A stretch of DNA of 64,000 nt from Plectrocnemia conspersa (Eukaryota; Arthropoda; Insecta; Trichoptera; Polycentropodidae), in assembly GCA_009617715.1 (NCBI GenBank), contig VTFK01000207.1:558001-622000 (forward strand). The letters are read 5' to 3'. The notes under the pieces are model-generated. The model worked only from the letters and a program-made list of their open reading frames with translations, made no database searches and was not told the DNA's origin. Both the position numbers and the translations under genes were made by a program. Shown piece after piece: positions 12,331 through 23,960 of the stretch (the stretch's first letter is position 1; every line of letters begins with the position of its first letter).

Positions 12331-12900
12331 ACCAATCTGTGTTTTAAATGGAATATTGTATATAGCTGTTCCAATACGTCTCTTTCGTTTTTAATGTTAA
12401 TACTATATAGCATAGAGTTACACATAAGTTCGAATATATAACTTAAAATATTAAATTTGAATAATTATTAAAAAAATAATCAGGCCGAATCAAAAATAAT
12501 ATTTTAAACAAAAAAAGTTAAGAGACCGTTATTTGCACACTCGCTAGCTTCGGTACCTCGTGACAGTGAGAAACAGTTAATATGAAAATATAATATATAG
12601 TACCAATTCTAATGAACAATATTTTTATATTTTATCAATTTAAATGGTATAAAAATATTAGTAACAATTATTTTAAGATTTGTATTATAAAAATATATTG
12701 TTTTAGTAATATAGTCAAATTTTTAATCGAAAACTTGTTTTTGCCTTTGAGTCTAGCAAACGACTTTTTTGTTAGATTTTAGAAGTGTCTAAAATAAATT
12801 AATCTCTTAGTTAGGTACATAACGAAACATACTTTCGCACTCTTTGCCTTCAACATTGCTTCATTTTTATCATCATCACGATCAAATTGAATTAAAATTT
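12331..12900. other. AT-rich noncoding
   Basis: No gene. An AT-only inverted repeat (AATATTTTTATA, 12,618-12,629 with 12,648-12,659) is of low significance in this composition. Confidence 0.45.
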
Positions 12901-13380
12901 AATCAAACAATTTACTATCCACCCAATGAGGGTGGCGTCTGGAGTGGTTTTTGGCTAAGAACGCGGAGGTCGTGGGCGTCTTCAATTCCCAGAGCCCTAC
13001 AACGCCGGTGATGTTTAATGACAAATTATCCCTCAAGATAACACGTCAAAAGCGACCTCTTCAACCCTCCTGTCACCCTGCAGCCGTGCCACCCACTTTC
13101 TTGGCAAACAACCCCCCGAGAACGACCTCCCCGGGGATTCCGATGGCGGGCTTACCCACCGCCGCTCTTGACAATCTAATGAAAACTATAAAGGCCTACT
13201 CTGTGTATAAATTGGTTCAAACGCTCTCAACACAAACAACTAATGCCGTTAATGTGTTATATGATCGATCTCGTGATGTGATAACGATGATAGATGATAG
13301 TCGCGCTTTGTTCGCGCCTGCTCGTTCTTGTTGTTCTGTACGCGTATTATATAATAAGTAGGTTTGTGCTATTATGCGAG
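12901..13380 (+). other. GC-rich block with a 136-codon open frame and TATA word; coding status unclear
   Basis: A plus-strand frame is open from 12,951 to 13,361. It has no ATG at its left end (the first codon is TTG). The predicted peptide is proline/threonine-rich in its first half (VPPTFLANNPPRTTSPG around residues 46-62) and more mixed afterwards (SVYKLVQTLSTQTTNAVNVL). No domain is recognised. A second frame is open on the other strand across the same bases, which suggests that the high GC content simply removes stops. TATAAA at 13,206-13,211 sits in this island with a possible start region near 13,236. It could be a first exon, a promoter-proximal island or a conserved noncoding block; I favour noncoding. 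Confidence 0.25.
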
Positions 13381-14819
13381 GCGATGTAAGATGTCGATTG
13401 AATAAAAACAGATGTAGGATAAGTGTGAATGAAAGAAAATGCATTAAAAAAAATTATCTAATGACATCTTTAATAAAAAATTATCCTCTTGTAATAAAAC
13501 TTTTTCTCAAAAGTATCAAATAATTTAAAAAAATAAAACAAGGATTTTTAAATATCTTATATATTCAAACGATAAACTATTAAAGTATGCAAACATATTC
13601 GTAAAAGTATGAAAAAAAAGGATAAATATAGTTTAAATATTAAATCTAAGTTAATACATACATGTATGTTATTAAAAATACAATAAAATATAGTCTATGC
13701 ATTAAATTTTGATGATCCATGTATGAAGATTTTCTGGATTATCGGCAGTTACAATTTTTTTGTATGCTTGTTAGCTTTTATCTGCTATTTCTATATATGT
13801 TATAAACAATAAAAAAATAATGAATTTTACAAAACAAAAAATAACACAAAATGCTGTTGCTAATGCAACGATTATTCATTAAAAAAATGAACTATCAGGG
13901 CTTTTTTAAATAAAAAAACTGTTCAAACTAGTGTAATAATATTTCTAAAATTTAATGATATTCATCCTTAAATATAAACAATTTCTTTACAAATAGTAAC
14001 AAAAAAAAACCCAAAAGACTAATAATTTTTGATAATATGAAATATATTGTCCTTGTGTTGTAAATATTTTTTATTTATTTGAGAAACATATTAGAATTTG
14101 ATACCAGTCATAAATAAAGTACACAGCTGCTTAATATTAACTCGAAATATGATATAAGGAATTTCAGGAATATCGACTGTTACAGATTGTTTTTTTTAAC
14201 AGCTTTTAGCTGGTATGGCTCTGACTGTTATAAACACCACAAAGAAAACAAAAAAGGTCAATGTGTAGCGACTTATTGAAATCAAGAAAAAAATAATTTA
14301 GAGAAGCAAATCTCTACATTATAAGCCAGTAGTTATTAAGAATTTAATAATTGTACACGTATATAAAATAAGCTATGTTTTCACTTTGGTTTATCCTTCT
14401 AACTTTATTTTAGTATTTTTAAATATTATCTTGATCTGTGGTTTTTCTATAATATCAGTTTGCTTATTGAACCTGTTAAAGATATTCACAAACAGCCATT
14501 TTTAGCATTCTTAAAACTTCACTCTTTTCAAATGTGTACATGCTTATTTTAAGCTTATTATTAATAAATCAAATTTTTATATTAGTATAAAATAAATGTA
14601 TATAATAGAGTTTTTATGATATATATTTTTAGTTGAATTGCACAATTTTTATATACCCTCAAGTAACTATGCCCGAATTATTTCACATGCAATTTAATTT
14701 TTATGGCTTAATAAAGCGCATAAAATAAATATAAATTTTCTTAAAATCACATTAAAATTTAACCATCAGCCAATGACATTATCCACATTGCGTTTTTTGT
14801 ATTAACCAAACAATCTTAT
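13381..14819. other. AT-rich noncoding containing a diverged repeat pair
   Basis: No gene supported; contains the two-copy repeat described next. Confidence 0.45.
13735..14248 (+). repeat. Pair of diverged direct repeats (13,735-13,815 and 14,161-14,248)
   Basis: Both segments share, in the same order, GGA.TATCG..(A/T)GTTACA, a T-run, GCTTTTA..TG, then TGTTATAAACA followed by an A-rich tail. Identity is modest (estimated by eye), so this may be two copies of an old short interspersed element rather than a recent duplication. Confidence 0.4.
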
Positions 14820-15248
14820 TTATAATTGTTTGCGCATGAAAGGTATTTCTTCGCATTTCTTCTTGACTTTTAATATTCTTTTGGTACACTGTTCTCATGC
14901 GCAAAACATAAATTATTTCTATGAAAATTGTTTACGGTATACCCTGTATATCGCTGCGTAAACCATCGGCAGGTTTTCAGACGAAGAACGCCAAATATTT
15001 GCCTTTCATTTTCAATTTCTGAATATATAGCCGCCGTCTTATCTTTAAATTTACCCTACACAACGTCGCATAATTACGAATTCCAATTTATTTACGGCAT
15101 TTATAAAAAAAAATCGAAAAAACAAGGCTGTTATGTATATATTTTAACGAGGGGCTGTTATGCCTCTCGATCGTATTGAACGTTTATTTTTGATAGATTC
15201 CAATCTAATAACCACTCGAATTTGATGAAATATGATTATAATTGATTT
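14820..15248. other. Mixed-composition noncoding stretch
   Basis: Somewhat GC-richer between 14,930 and 15,180. A frame over 14,928-15,179 (+) has no recognised motif. ATGCGCAAA-type words occur at about 14,836 (GCGCATGAAAG) and 14,898 (ATGCGCAAAAC). Nothing firmly called. Confidence 0.3.
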
Positions 15249-15570
15249 ATATTATCATAATAATCAATAAAAAAATGTTAATTTTTAATATTGAATTATT
15301 TACGATAAATTGACTGCGTGATTAAAAACGAAGGGTTCATTTTTTCACATTCGAATCGCTCACAAATCCATTGATTGGAATTTAATAAAAAATAAGAAAT
15401 ATGCTAAATTTTTTATATATTATCATAACAACTAATACTGATAGATTTATTTTTAGGTTTGAATTATTTACGATTAATTGACAGCGTGAGTTTCAAACGA
15501 AAGGTTCAATCCCTCAGATTCTGTTCACTCATTATTAACTCGCAGTCCTCTAATACATTGATTGGAATGG
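15249..15570 (+). repeat. Degenerate tandem duplication, period about 168 bp
   Basis: TATTATCATAA..A.TAAT opens both units (15,249 and about 15,418), followed by GAATTATTTACGAT(A/T)AATTGAC at 15,293 and 15,461, then (T/A)GCGTGA, AACGAA.GGTTCA, and CATTGATTGGAAT near 15,367-15,381 and 15,556-15,569. The conserved words keep the same order and spacing, which supports an ancient local duplication that has since diverged. Confidence 0.7.
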
Positions 15571-15980
15571 TATTGGTTAAAAAGTGAATCATAATAAATT
15601 TATTATGAATCCCTTTAATATGTATACGGTACACACCAATGAAATAGTTCATAGTCGGGTCATTAAATGATATATTAACGTCACGTGCCTCGCGTGATGT
15701 AATTACGATCGTATTTTTTCGATATATATTTTCATACGAATTCAAACACTTTTCGCCTCTCGCGTCCGTTACTAGTATTTTACTGCGATGAATATTCATG
15801 AGCTTGAATAAATTAATGTAGAATGTTTAACGTCGATTATTCGCCGACTCGTTTTCACGTGACGCGTCAATTTATTTAGTTTTTTTTTACGTTATTGGTT
15901 GTCGATATATGAGGCGGATTCATATTTAGATAGGTATTAATATCTCCATTGAGAACCAAATTGATTTACAAATTAATAAT
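15571..15980. other. Noncoding; CpG-richer patch near 15,640-15,890
   Basis: A 97-codon frame over 15,506-15,799 (-) overlaps the end of the tandem repeat and has no recognised content. The patch holds TTTCACGTGACGCGTC near 15,855 (a CACGTG E-box next to an MluI-like word). No RNA gene seen. Confidence 0.3.
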
Positions 15981-16057
15981 GATTTTTTTTTTTGTTATAG
16001 GTGAGTACTTGATCTTACATAAGCGTGAATCTTCTTATTCTTTGAAATAGTGTAAGT
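15981..16057 (+). promoter_or_regulatory. Recursive splice (ratchet) site with short downstream exon
   Basis: TTTTTTTTTTTGTTATAG|GTGAGT with the junction at 16,000|16,001: a long uninterrupted pyrimidine tract, an AG acceptor and an abutting donor. In insects this composite motif subdivides very long introns by stepwise removal with no retained exon. The usual extra feature is present too: a second donor, AGT|GTAAGTAAA at 16,051|16,052, which would define a 51-nt recursive-splice exon. It implies transcription on the plus strand through this point. That is known biology of the motif class applied by inference; there is no transcript evidence here. Confidence 0.5.
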
Positions 16058-17559
16058 AAAATTAGCGCTAAAACTATTTTTTTTATTGATATATTATATT
16101 TTAATCTAATTCGTAGTCTTATTATAATCGTAATCAGTCTTATTTTTAAATACGCTAATAATAAAATGTCACTAAGCATGTCACTTTTTTCTGTTTAGTA
16201 TTTCAGAAATATTCTCTTTATAATATATTCGAAAAACTATCTGTTGATTTTTTATTAGTGAGATATTATTTATTTATTATTTGTATATTATTAGAGTATA
16301 TGCATATTTAATTGGGCCAATTTTAATTATCTTCATAAAATATGATACATAAATATTTATATAGATATTTTCTAAATTTTTGTTTGAGTTGAGAAAAGGT
16401 TAAATAATCCAATGACATAAAAACTACTTTTAGGTAGTCTCTTTTATTTTGACAGTAAATATTATAAATAATTTTTGCTCAAAAATAAACACTATAAATA
16501 TCTTTAAATAAATGTGTTGGAATCTTTCGATTCCAAGTCGAATTTTTTCCACGTTTTAATGAACTATCGACGCGCGGTTTACGACAGTTAATTTATCGCT
16601 CTTGAAGTGCTGGAGAATTTCCTGGAATTGATAGCTTAGAATTGGATGCATCTAAATCACTCGGATGCAGCAACCAACAAGAATTGTGTGTAATCTATAG
16701 TCGTAAATTGCACGTAAACCTGTGAAAGTAGTACACAGTACAATCTACCAATTACGTCAAACTGACTAGTTCATGTTCAATATTTAGATGGTTATTCGAC
16801 GAAAAGTTTGATCAAACTTCTACTAATACGCAGATTAAGTGAACTAACTTTGACCCGAGCGTAAATTTATTAATTAATATCTAATAAGCTATAATCCGCG
16901 GATTGTTCGCTGAAAGTTCTCTCGTACTTTCAACATTGTGTTTTGATTAAATTTTAATGCTTTATAAATATTGTTAAGAACATTTACTATGAAAAGTAAA
17001 TATTACACGTACTTCTTATTCTATACTTCAAGTGATTAAGTCCATGTACCAATTGAGATTTTATCTCATCTTGTCATGGTGATTGTGGTCTTCAATACAA
17101 TTTTGCAACCGTAAGAGCATTACAACGCTTGTTTTCGCAATCATAATTCAAAGCTTATAATACAGAATACAAACTGGTTTTATAACCATCCTTTTGAAGT
17201 CCAACAAGGTGTTGGTTATTAATTGCATATCCTGTTGAACTCACACCATCTTGAGCAATCTAATTAGCAATGATTTTAATAGCTTCCGTTAAACTTTAAT
17301 TTTACAAATTATATGTACATATTAATGTACCATACTATATGTTTATTCGTAGTATTAGTATTCTAAAAAATAAAATTTTCAGTATTAAAAGTATTCAAAA
17401 TATCAATTATTATCTATAATATGTACAAGGTATATATTGCCCTTAGGCTACGCTAAAATAACTCAGGAATGAAAAACCATCGTTATAAAAAAAGTCTAAG
17501 TAAAAAACGAAAGACTGTAAAATTCACAATTAAATTTAAAAATCAATTTCATTCATACA
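16058..17559. other. AT-rich noncoding with a moderately GC-rich patch at about 16,530-16,960
   Basis: No gene. The patch holds dispersed CpG words (TCGACGCGCGGTTTACGACAG near 16,567) but no palindrome or frame of note. Confidence 0.4.
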
Positions 17560-17960
17560 ATAGAATAGACGAGCGCTTTTTATCAAGGACCGAGTGACAA
17601 TTTGCTTTAGGGCACATTTTCTAACCCATTAAGTACGCACCAGGTCTTTTTGGAATAAATTAACATCGTCGTTTTCTCTTATACCTGTGCCCGCGCGAAT
17701 TTTCGCCAGTGTCGCTAATTGCCAAGACAAACGTTTCGAATTCGCCTCTTTGTGTTTAGTTCGAGGGGCGGAATTAATTAGAGCGGGCTATCGATTAAAC
17801 TGTAGCTCTCTCTGAAAACCGTCGAGTGTGTAAAATTTGTAATAATACAACATTACCATAATCGGAATTCGATCGACTTTGATCAGGCGACGCGTCGTTA
17901 CGCGTGTAACGCCGTTAGGCACGCAATAACGAATAATTGAGATTAGGTTGTAATTACAAT
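17560..17960. other. CpG-rich putative regulatory block
   Basis: GC-rich island with CGTTAC-GCGT-GTAACG near 17,896-17,911 (6-bp arms) and GACGCGTCG just before it, plus AATTAATTAGA near 17,771. No open frame. Candidate conserved noncoding element. Confidence 0.35.
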
Positions 17961-18973
17961 TTTGTGTTGTGCCTTAGTTTCATTGTGTGCTAAGATGACT
18001 AAGCGCTTAAATAAAAATACTTTATACGATAATAAAAACCTATGGAGTTATTTGTTGGTTTAATCACACTATTCCCGGAACTAATTCAATAACAAATACA
18101 TTTTTGCATGGTATTTGCTATAATTTATTGTGATTTGTATTTAAAATAGCACAATGATTTCAGCTGAATCTTGTGTTTCTATACAAGGTTTTCTTAAATA
18201 AATTTAAATGATTTTATTATCATAAAATCGATTTTCATTTACTTTTGATATGACTTAAAATAAAGATTTATATTTAATCACTTTTATTATAATATTTAGT
18301 ACATATTTTATTCGCCTAAAACTGATTTTTTTTGATGAAATAAAATATTATTTTTGTTGGATTGGTCTTTAGATATTTATAAATGTTATTGCCAATAAAT
18401 ATTGTATTTATTAAATATACAAAATTTTATCTGTTAATAACAACAAACTTATAAATCTGATTATAAAATCTTTTAGGAAAAAATTCCAAAAATTAAAATC
18501 CTATTGCATTTATTAGCTTTTAAAATTTAATATATCAAATCATATTACATATACAAGTAAAAAATTAGCTATGGCAGTATTTTTTTATATAGTTATATAA
18601 ACTAAATACTAGCAATATAAAGCTTTAAATGAGATAAGCATATTATAAGCAATTATAAAATGCAGGTAAATATATTTACATACATAAGTTAAAAGTGTTG
18701 TCGAATTCAATTCTATACACTACCCTACCATTTAACAATTGGAACATGTATTAAAAGAATTAAATCGAAAGTTCTAAAAACCACCAAAAAAGCTTTGCTA
18801 AAATCCAAACAAAATTTGTACCCCAAATTAATGTCAGTCGGTCATACTTTGGACGTTAATACATGAGCATGTATTTTGTTATATATGTATGTGAAGATTT
18901 ACATCTAGACTCCATGTTCTGATATTTGAAAAACAATTGGGTCGCAAAATTAAGGATGCAGAATTTTACATGA
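17961..18973. other. AT-rich noncoding before the Tigger insertion
   Basis: A stop-free plus-strand stretch around 18,700-18,860 is lysine-rich, without recognised domains. Otherwise nothing is supported. Confidence 0.4.
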
Positions 18974-18975
18974 TA

Positions 18976-20193
18976 CAGGCAGTTCTCGAGTTACGACCAC
19001 CTCGACTTACGACCATTCGGAGTTACAACGAAAAAAAAGTTGTAAAAAAAATTTTTTTTTTATGTCATATACATAATTTCAAGACTGGTTTGATAACTGT
19101 TTCATTCCAGAAGTAAAGAAGAACTGTGATGAAAACGACATAGCCTTTAAAATTTTATTGATTCTTGACAATGCTCCAGGCCATCCTCCACACTTGGGGA
19201 ATCACATCCAAATATAAAAGTGGTTTATTTACCTCCAAACACCACCAACATTCTACAGCCGATGGATCAAGGGGGTTTTGCTAACTTCAAAGCCCATTAT
19301 TTAAGAATCACTTTTACCCAAGTAATTTCAGGAACAAACAAACATCAGACATTGAGAGAATTTTGGAAAAATTACAACATCTTTCATGCAATAAACAATA
19401 TCTCAAAAGGATGGTCCAAAGTAACGACGAATTGTATCACCGGCATATGGAACAAACTCTTAAAAAGATATAATGACAATATGTATTTTAATAAAGAAGG
19501 GGAAATAGATGAGATAGCAAATATTATTGTACAATGTGCTCAACAACTTAATCTGGAAGTTGATAATGAAGATATAATTCATCTTTTGGAAAATGATGTT
19601 GACGAACTCACAAACAAAGATTTGATTGAGATTGAGGAACAACGAGTTGCAGAAAAACATGTAATAGAGCTAAAAGAATTAGATGAACTCGAAGAACCAC
19701 CAAAAACATTTGTGTTAAAAGACATGGCTGCAGCTTTTAGCCAAACCAATGATGCTATTAAAAAATTTGAAAATATAGACAAAGACATCGATAGATCTTC
19801 TAGGGTACCCGGCCTTATTCAGCAAGCACTTGTGTGTTTTTATGAAATTTATAGAGAAAAGAAACAACAAACTGTGCAAACAAACCTGGACTTTTTTTAA
19901 GAAAAACAAGCACTATCACTGCACTCGCTGAAAAATCTCAAGAATTAACAATGGATATCAGTAGCACAGATGATAAAAATACTCTAGATCAAATATTATA
20001 AATATATTATTTATGTAGATATTTGCTAATAAGTATTTAGTTAACAACTTCAAGTCAGCAATAAAAGTGGTTTATGTATTTCGCATGTATGCATTGTTTT
20101 TAATTATTTTTTGTACGATTTTCGACTTACGACCTTTTCGAGTTACGACCAAGGAGGTGGAACGGAACCCCATCGTAACTCGAGAACTGACTG
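18976..20193 (+). mobile_element. Internally deleted Tigger/pogo-type DNA transposon, TIRs and TA target duplication present
   Basis: A cut-and-paste element of the Tc1/mariner superfamily, pogo/Tigger branch. The left end starts CAGGCAGTTCTCGAGTTACG at 18,976; the right end, read inward, starts CAGTCAGTTCTCGAGTTACG at 20,193. Each end is flanked by TA (18,974-18,975 and 20,194-20,195), the expected target duplication. The length of 1,218 bases is far below that of an autonomous Tigger. The left TIR is followed almost at once by the middle of the transposase, so the N-terminal CENP-B/HTH DNA-binding half has been lost by internal deletion. Non-autonomous and dead. Confidence 0.92.
19090..19980 (+). 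pseudogene. Tigger transposase remnant (DDE catalytic half)
   Basis: Within the element above. The frame first shows LLILDNAPGHP, which contains the second catalytic aspartate of the DDE/rve fold, near 19,155-19,190. After a one-base shift near 19,185-19,200 it continues for 226 codons with NIKVVYLPPNTT, LQPMDQGGFANFKAHYLR (third catalytic acid region) and FWKNYNIFHAINNI. The frame is lost again at a T-run near 19,893, where the tail switches phase. The first catalytic aspartate and the DNA-binding domains are missing. Two frameshifts and the N-terminal deletion make it non-functional. Family assignment is firm from the LDNAPGHP and QPMDQG boxes. Confidence 0.9.
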
Positions 20194-20221
20194 TATATGA
20201 ATTTGCATATTATATGAATTT

Positions 20222-20560
20222 CTATACAAAAATCGGCACTAGATACCCGTCAAAGATGGTTTAAAAAATTTCGAACGGAAAATTACCATATCAAGAATAG
20301 TGCTGGATGTGGGAGACCGGCAAAGATAAATAATGTTGTCCTGGCTGCAGAAATGAAAGATCATTTTACCTTTAACTATCAGATGGCCTAGAAACCTAAC
20401 CAGTTTAATTTAATAATAAGAAGATTAGGAAGGTGTATGATTTTACACGAATTGAGCAAAGTAAGCAAGTCGCACTGATAACCGGAGATGAAAATGGGTG
20501 TGAAAACAACACAACAATCATTAAAAAAATTAAATTAATTCACGGATTAATATTATGGTA
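20222..20560 (+). pseudogene. mariner transposase relic, N-terminal part
   Basis: Immediately right of the Tigger element. One frame from about 20,224 gives RQRWFKKFRTENYHIKNSAG then CGRPAKINNVVLAAEMK, the mariner helix-turn-helix region (WF.KF..G....SGRP). After an in-frame stop near 20,390 come IIRRLGRCMILHELSK, matching the second helix-turn-helix and the WVPHEL region, then with a frameshift LITGDENG, which holds the first catalytic aspartate (VTGDEKW in active elements). The segment between these boxes is shortened. Stops, frameshift and deletion mean it is long dead. Its ends could not be located, and a right TIR was not found. Confidence 0.75.
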
Positions 20561-21439
20561 TTAAAACATTGAATTCAGTTATATATAGACTTTTTATGAA
20601 ATTTAATATGGAAACAATGGCAACCAACGATCACATCCTTAGAAACTTTCTCTGACGCTTGCTTGAAAATTTGCTTTGAGATTAAAAATTCAAAAGTTTT
20701 TCAACTTGAACTCACAGAAATGCATAAAAAGCCACCGATTCTCTCTTCGCATCCTCCGGTCTAGCTCGATATTCGAAACGCACCCGCGAAAAATTTCACA
20801 TGATTAACATATACAAACGTGACGATTTCAAACGTTATGGTGCTCTTGACTCCGTACTGAAAAATATTTTATATAAAGTAATAAAAAGACTTTATTAAAA
20901 TAAGTCAAAGTTTTGAGAGCCTTCGTATAGCTAAGCAACATTATGCAGGAGATGATTTTACAAAGAAAATCTAGTTCCGGAAAAACTAATATAGCTAATT
21001 TTACTTGAAGCAAGAAGCGTATGTTTGTTAATAAAAGCGCCTCTATTGCGAAACTTCCTTGTAAATATCGCCCATTGTGTCCTAGACACAAACCGTTTTC
21101 TCGATATTGAAAATTTTACATTAGCTCTGTTGCAACACTAGTTGCATCATAAACATGGTGTTTTAATTAACGTACAAGCCTCTCGGTGACGGCTGTCATA
21201 CAACTTAGAACACAATGTTGCTTTAACTTTGCAACTTTAACAACTTCCCCCGGTTGTTGTCTTAGTATTGTTATTATTTCCGTAGGAAAGCACACAAGAA
21301 CGTATTTTGAAAATACAGATTTAAAGCGAAAGCTAGATCAATGTATCCTAATATTATAAATTTAGTAGGCTAAAGTAAAGTTAAAACTATTTAATCTAAA
21401 TATTATACGTAACTATACACATGGGTTACAATATCCCTG
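20561..21439. other. Noncoding; small CpG-richer patch at about 20,720-20,830
   Basis: The patch contains CTCTTCGCATCCTCCGGTC and CGAAACGCACCCGCG. A minus-strand frame at 20,828-21,091 has no recognised content. The region may hold further unrecognised mariner remains near 20,560-20,700. Confidence 0.3.
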
Positions 21440-21700
21440 ATCCTCTTCAGAATTTGTGGCATAACCGTGAATGTATTTGCATAATTATAAACGTAACGGA
21501 CAAAAGTTTGTCGGAAACAGTTGATTCTCTACGTTTCGGTCCGGGTATAAACTAAAGACGGCCTTTGACGACCTCGACCGCAGACCATGACCTTAAAATT
21601 CGCTTACAAATGGACTTTGCTTCGGAGCTGCTCTAGGTTGTCCGGTCGACGAAAGTCGCTTTTTTTGTAAAAATTTACTACGCTCTTTATAGATGATTTA
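21440..21700. other. CpG-rich putative regulatory block
   Basis: GC-richer with GACGGCCTTTGACGACCTCGAC near 21,557 and GGTTGTCCGGTCGACGAAAG near 21,637. No open frame of note; candidate conserved noncoding element. Confidence 0.3.
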
Positions 21701-23479
21701 CATAAATTGCGGTAACATTAATTTGTTTACATAATTAAAAATTTATGTTATATAAAAAACTGGTTAGAAAAGAAGGTGGTTAACTCCAAGGAAAAGAAGC
21801 GCGCTAAAAGGTCACGCGTTGTTATCGAATAAAGATCTAAAAGTGAAAATTTGCTAATGATTTTTTCGAAGAATTTTTATGTGTGTACTCAATGTAAAAT
21901 ATTTAATTGCTAAATTTGATTATCGCTCAATAAAATCTATAATTTTAATTCTTGAGAAAGATTAACGCTGAATATTTATAAATTCTAAGAATCGCTTTGT
22001 AATTTATTAATTTATTTTTTGTATCAATCAAAATAATATAAGAATAAAAACCCAATCGGTTATTTACTATGAATGCTTATGTATGTGAGCATTCAACTAT
22101 GATTGATACTAAAACTGTTTGCAAGAGTCATCGTGTGTTACACATGATTTTCATTATGAAAATACTATTTCTCAAAAATTCTTACTCGTTCAAAAAAAAA
22201 ATATAAAGGTCGAGTTTCACATAAGTTTTTTAGTGTTAATTTTAACTTGACACGTATTTATGTACTCATCAATAATATCTTATATCCTTTTTTATTTTAT
22301 TATTAATAATATTTTCATTACAATTGTTAATATAATATCACTACTATTACTATTATTATTATATTATATTTATTTTGTCTTTGATATTATTTAAACTACT
22401 CAAAAATATAGTAGCCTTTTTTATCTTAATCAATCTCTGATTTCGATGGAATCCATATTTCTTTTAAAATTTAACATCCACATTGTACAATATAGCATAT
22501 TAATATGCATTTTTTAATCAAATTTAAGTGGTCCTGAATATGTCATAAAGTAGTGTTTTAAGAAAATTGTTAATCTATTATCAGATGACCACGCAGGTAA
22601 TTTAATGTTATATATTTATATATTACAACTCTTTGTTTATGTGGGATCTATGAACTTGCATACGAGTTTTGATCCCGAGGGTCTTTTTATGGACTAAGAC
22701 GACGAAACACCCCTCTCTTACATCTAATTAACATACTTATATAAAAAATGTCCCTTGTTCGTCATCATTTAACTAAAACTTCAAACCTCACGGTCAGTCA
22801 TCCGTCTGATGAGACCCCTAAATACCGATTTTCATCGAGCACACGCGAAAATATAACATTAATTTAAAATCTATTTTCAAAAATACTTCAAAGTCATCGA
22901 TTCAGACTCGTATTCAGAAACATATTAAAGGCACATATGGATTTTGGAATGACACTAGTCGGGTATATTGAGAGAAAAAATCTGTGTTACTCAAGTATAC
23001 AAATTGTTTCATTATAGGATTTTTTTCAAATTCCATTAAAAATACGTAGTATATACAATTTTTTGCTCAATTACTTGAATTAATTCTTATTTCTTAAAAA
23101 ATAATGGATAAATTAAAAATAATTATATATTTAAATATTTTTTCACAATATTATTATTTTGGATAATTTTGCACCATTAATTGTCACTTTATCAAATATT
23201 TTTAATGTACATCATAGAGCAAATTGAAATTTGATGAGCATTGTATTTTTTTGTATTTGATCCATCTTATTTTTATATAATTATTACATATGTGAATACA
23301 TGAAAGTATGTTTTTATGAAATTTATGTTATGTATATGTATCAATAAAATGTATGTTGTTTGACTTTGAAAGCCCATATTCTATATAAATAAGAATTCTA
23401 TGAAATGGTCAATGTGCAAATTGCTATCTGAATCATTTATTAGGCGTATGTTGCAACAAGAAAAAGTTAATATAAAAAA
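21701..23479. other. AT-rich noncoding
   Basis: No gene. A slightly GC-richer stretch at about 22,630-22,860 (GATCCCGAGGGTC, CACGGTCAGTCATCCGTCTGATGAG) could be part of a repeat, but no second copy was found in the window. Confidence 0.4.
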
Positions 23480-23960
23480 AATATAATAAAATAAACGTTC
23501 CGAAGCACTCGCACGGAAGAGTAAACTTTTAAGACGCTGTCAAAACAGCGCTCGGAAGCTGTCAAAATAACCGAAACCGCAAATTCGCTTCGTACGACAT
23601 AAAAAAGCGAATATCCGCAATATTTTATTATCGAGCAATTTCGACGCGGAAAACTACGAAATTCCTTCCGAATGGTTGATATTTGCTTTGGCGGCAGAAA
23701 AAAGAAATGTCAGCCCCGACGGCAACATCGACGTTCGTTAATCGGGCCTATCAAATGGGCGAAATCAAAAGGGACCTTTTCGAATTGGAAAAGCGACATT
23801 TGACCCGTGAAATGGGGGAAGACAAGTATGAAACAGTTTGCTGCTTGCTTCTCTTTGGAGAGGCGCACATGTAATGAAATTGTGAACGGGCGCAAAAATC
23901 ATTTGAAGCGTCGCGCACGCGACGAATCGGTCTAATTAAATGGATTCCGTTGTGTCCTTA
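23480..23960. promoter_or_regulatory. CpG-rich putative enhancer with paired GCTGTCAAAA words and a palindrome
   Basis: GCTGTCAAAA occurs at 23,536-23,545 and 23,558-23,567, 22 bases apart (about two helical turns) on the same strand. Its core TGTCA is the binding word of Meis/Homothorax-type TALE homeodomains. CGTCGCG-CA-CGCGACG at 23,909-23,924 is a perfect palindrome with a 2-base centre. Short frames on both strands at 23,683-23,895 overlap each other and carry no recognised motif. The regulatory role is an inference from motif content. Confidence 0.35.

Noticed and set aside
15506..15799. 97-codon minus-strand open frame
   Set aside because: Overlaps the degenerate tandem duplication and has no motif; the duplicated unit does not preserve the frame.
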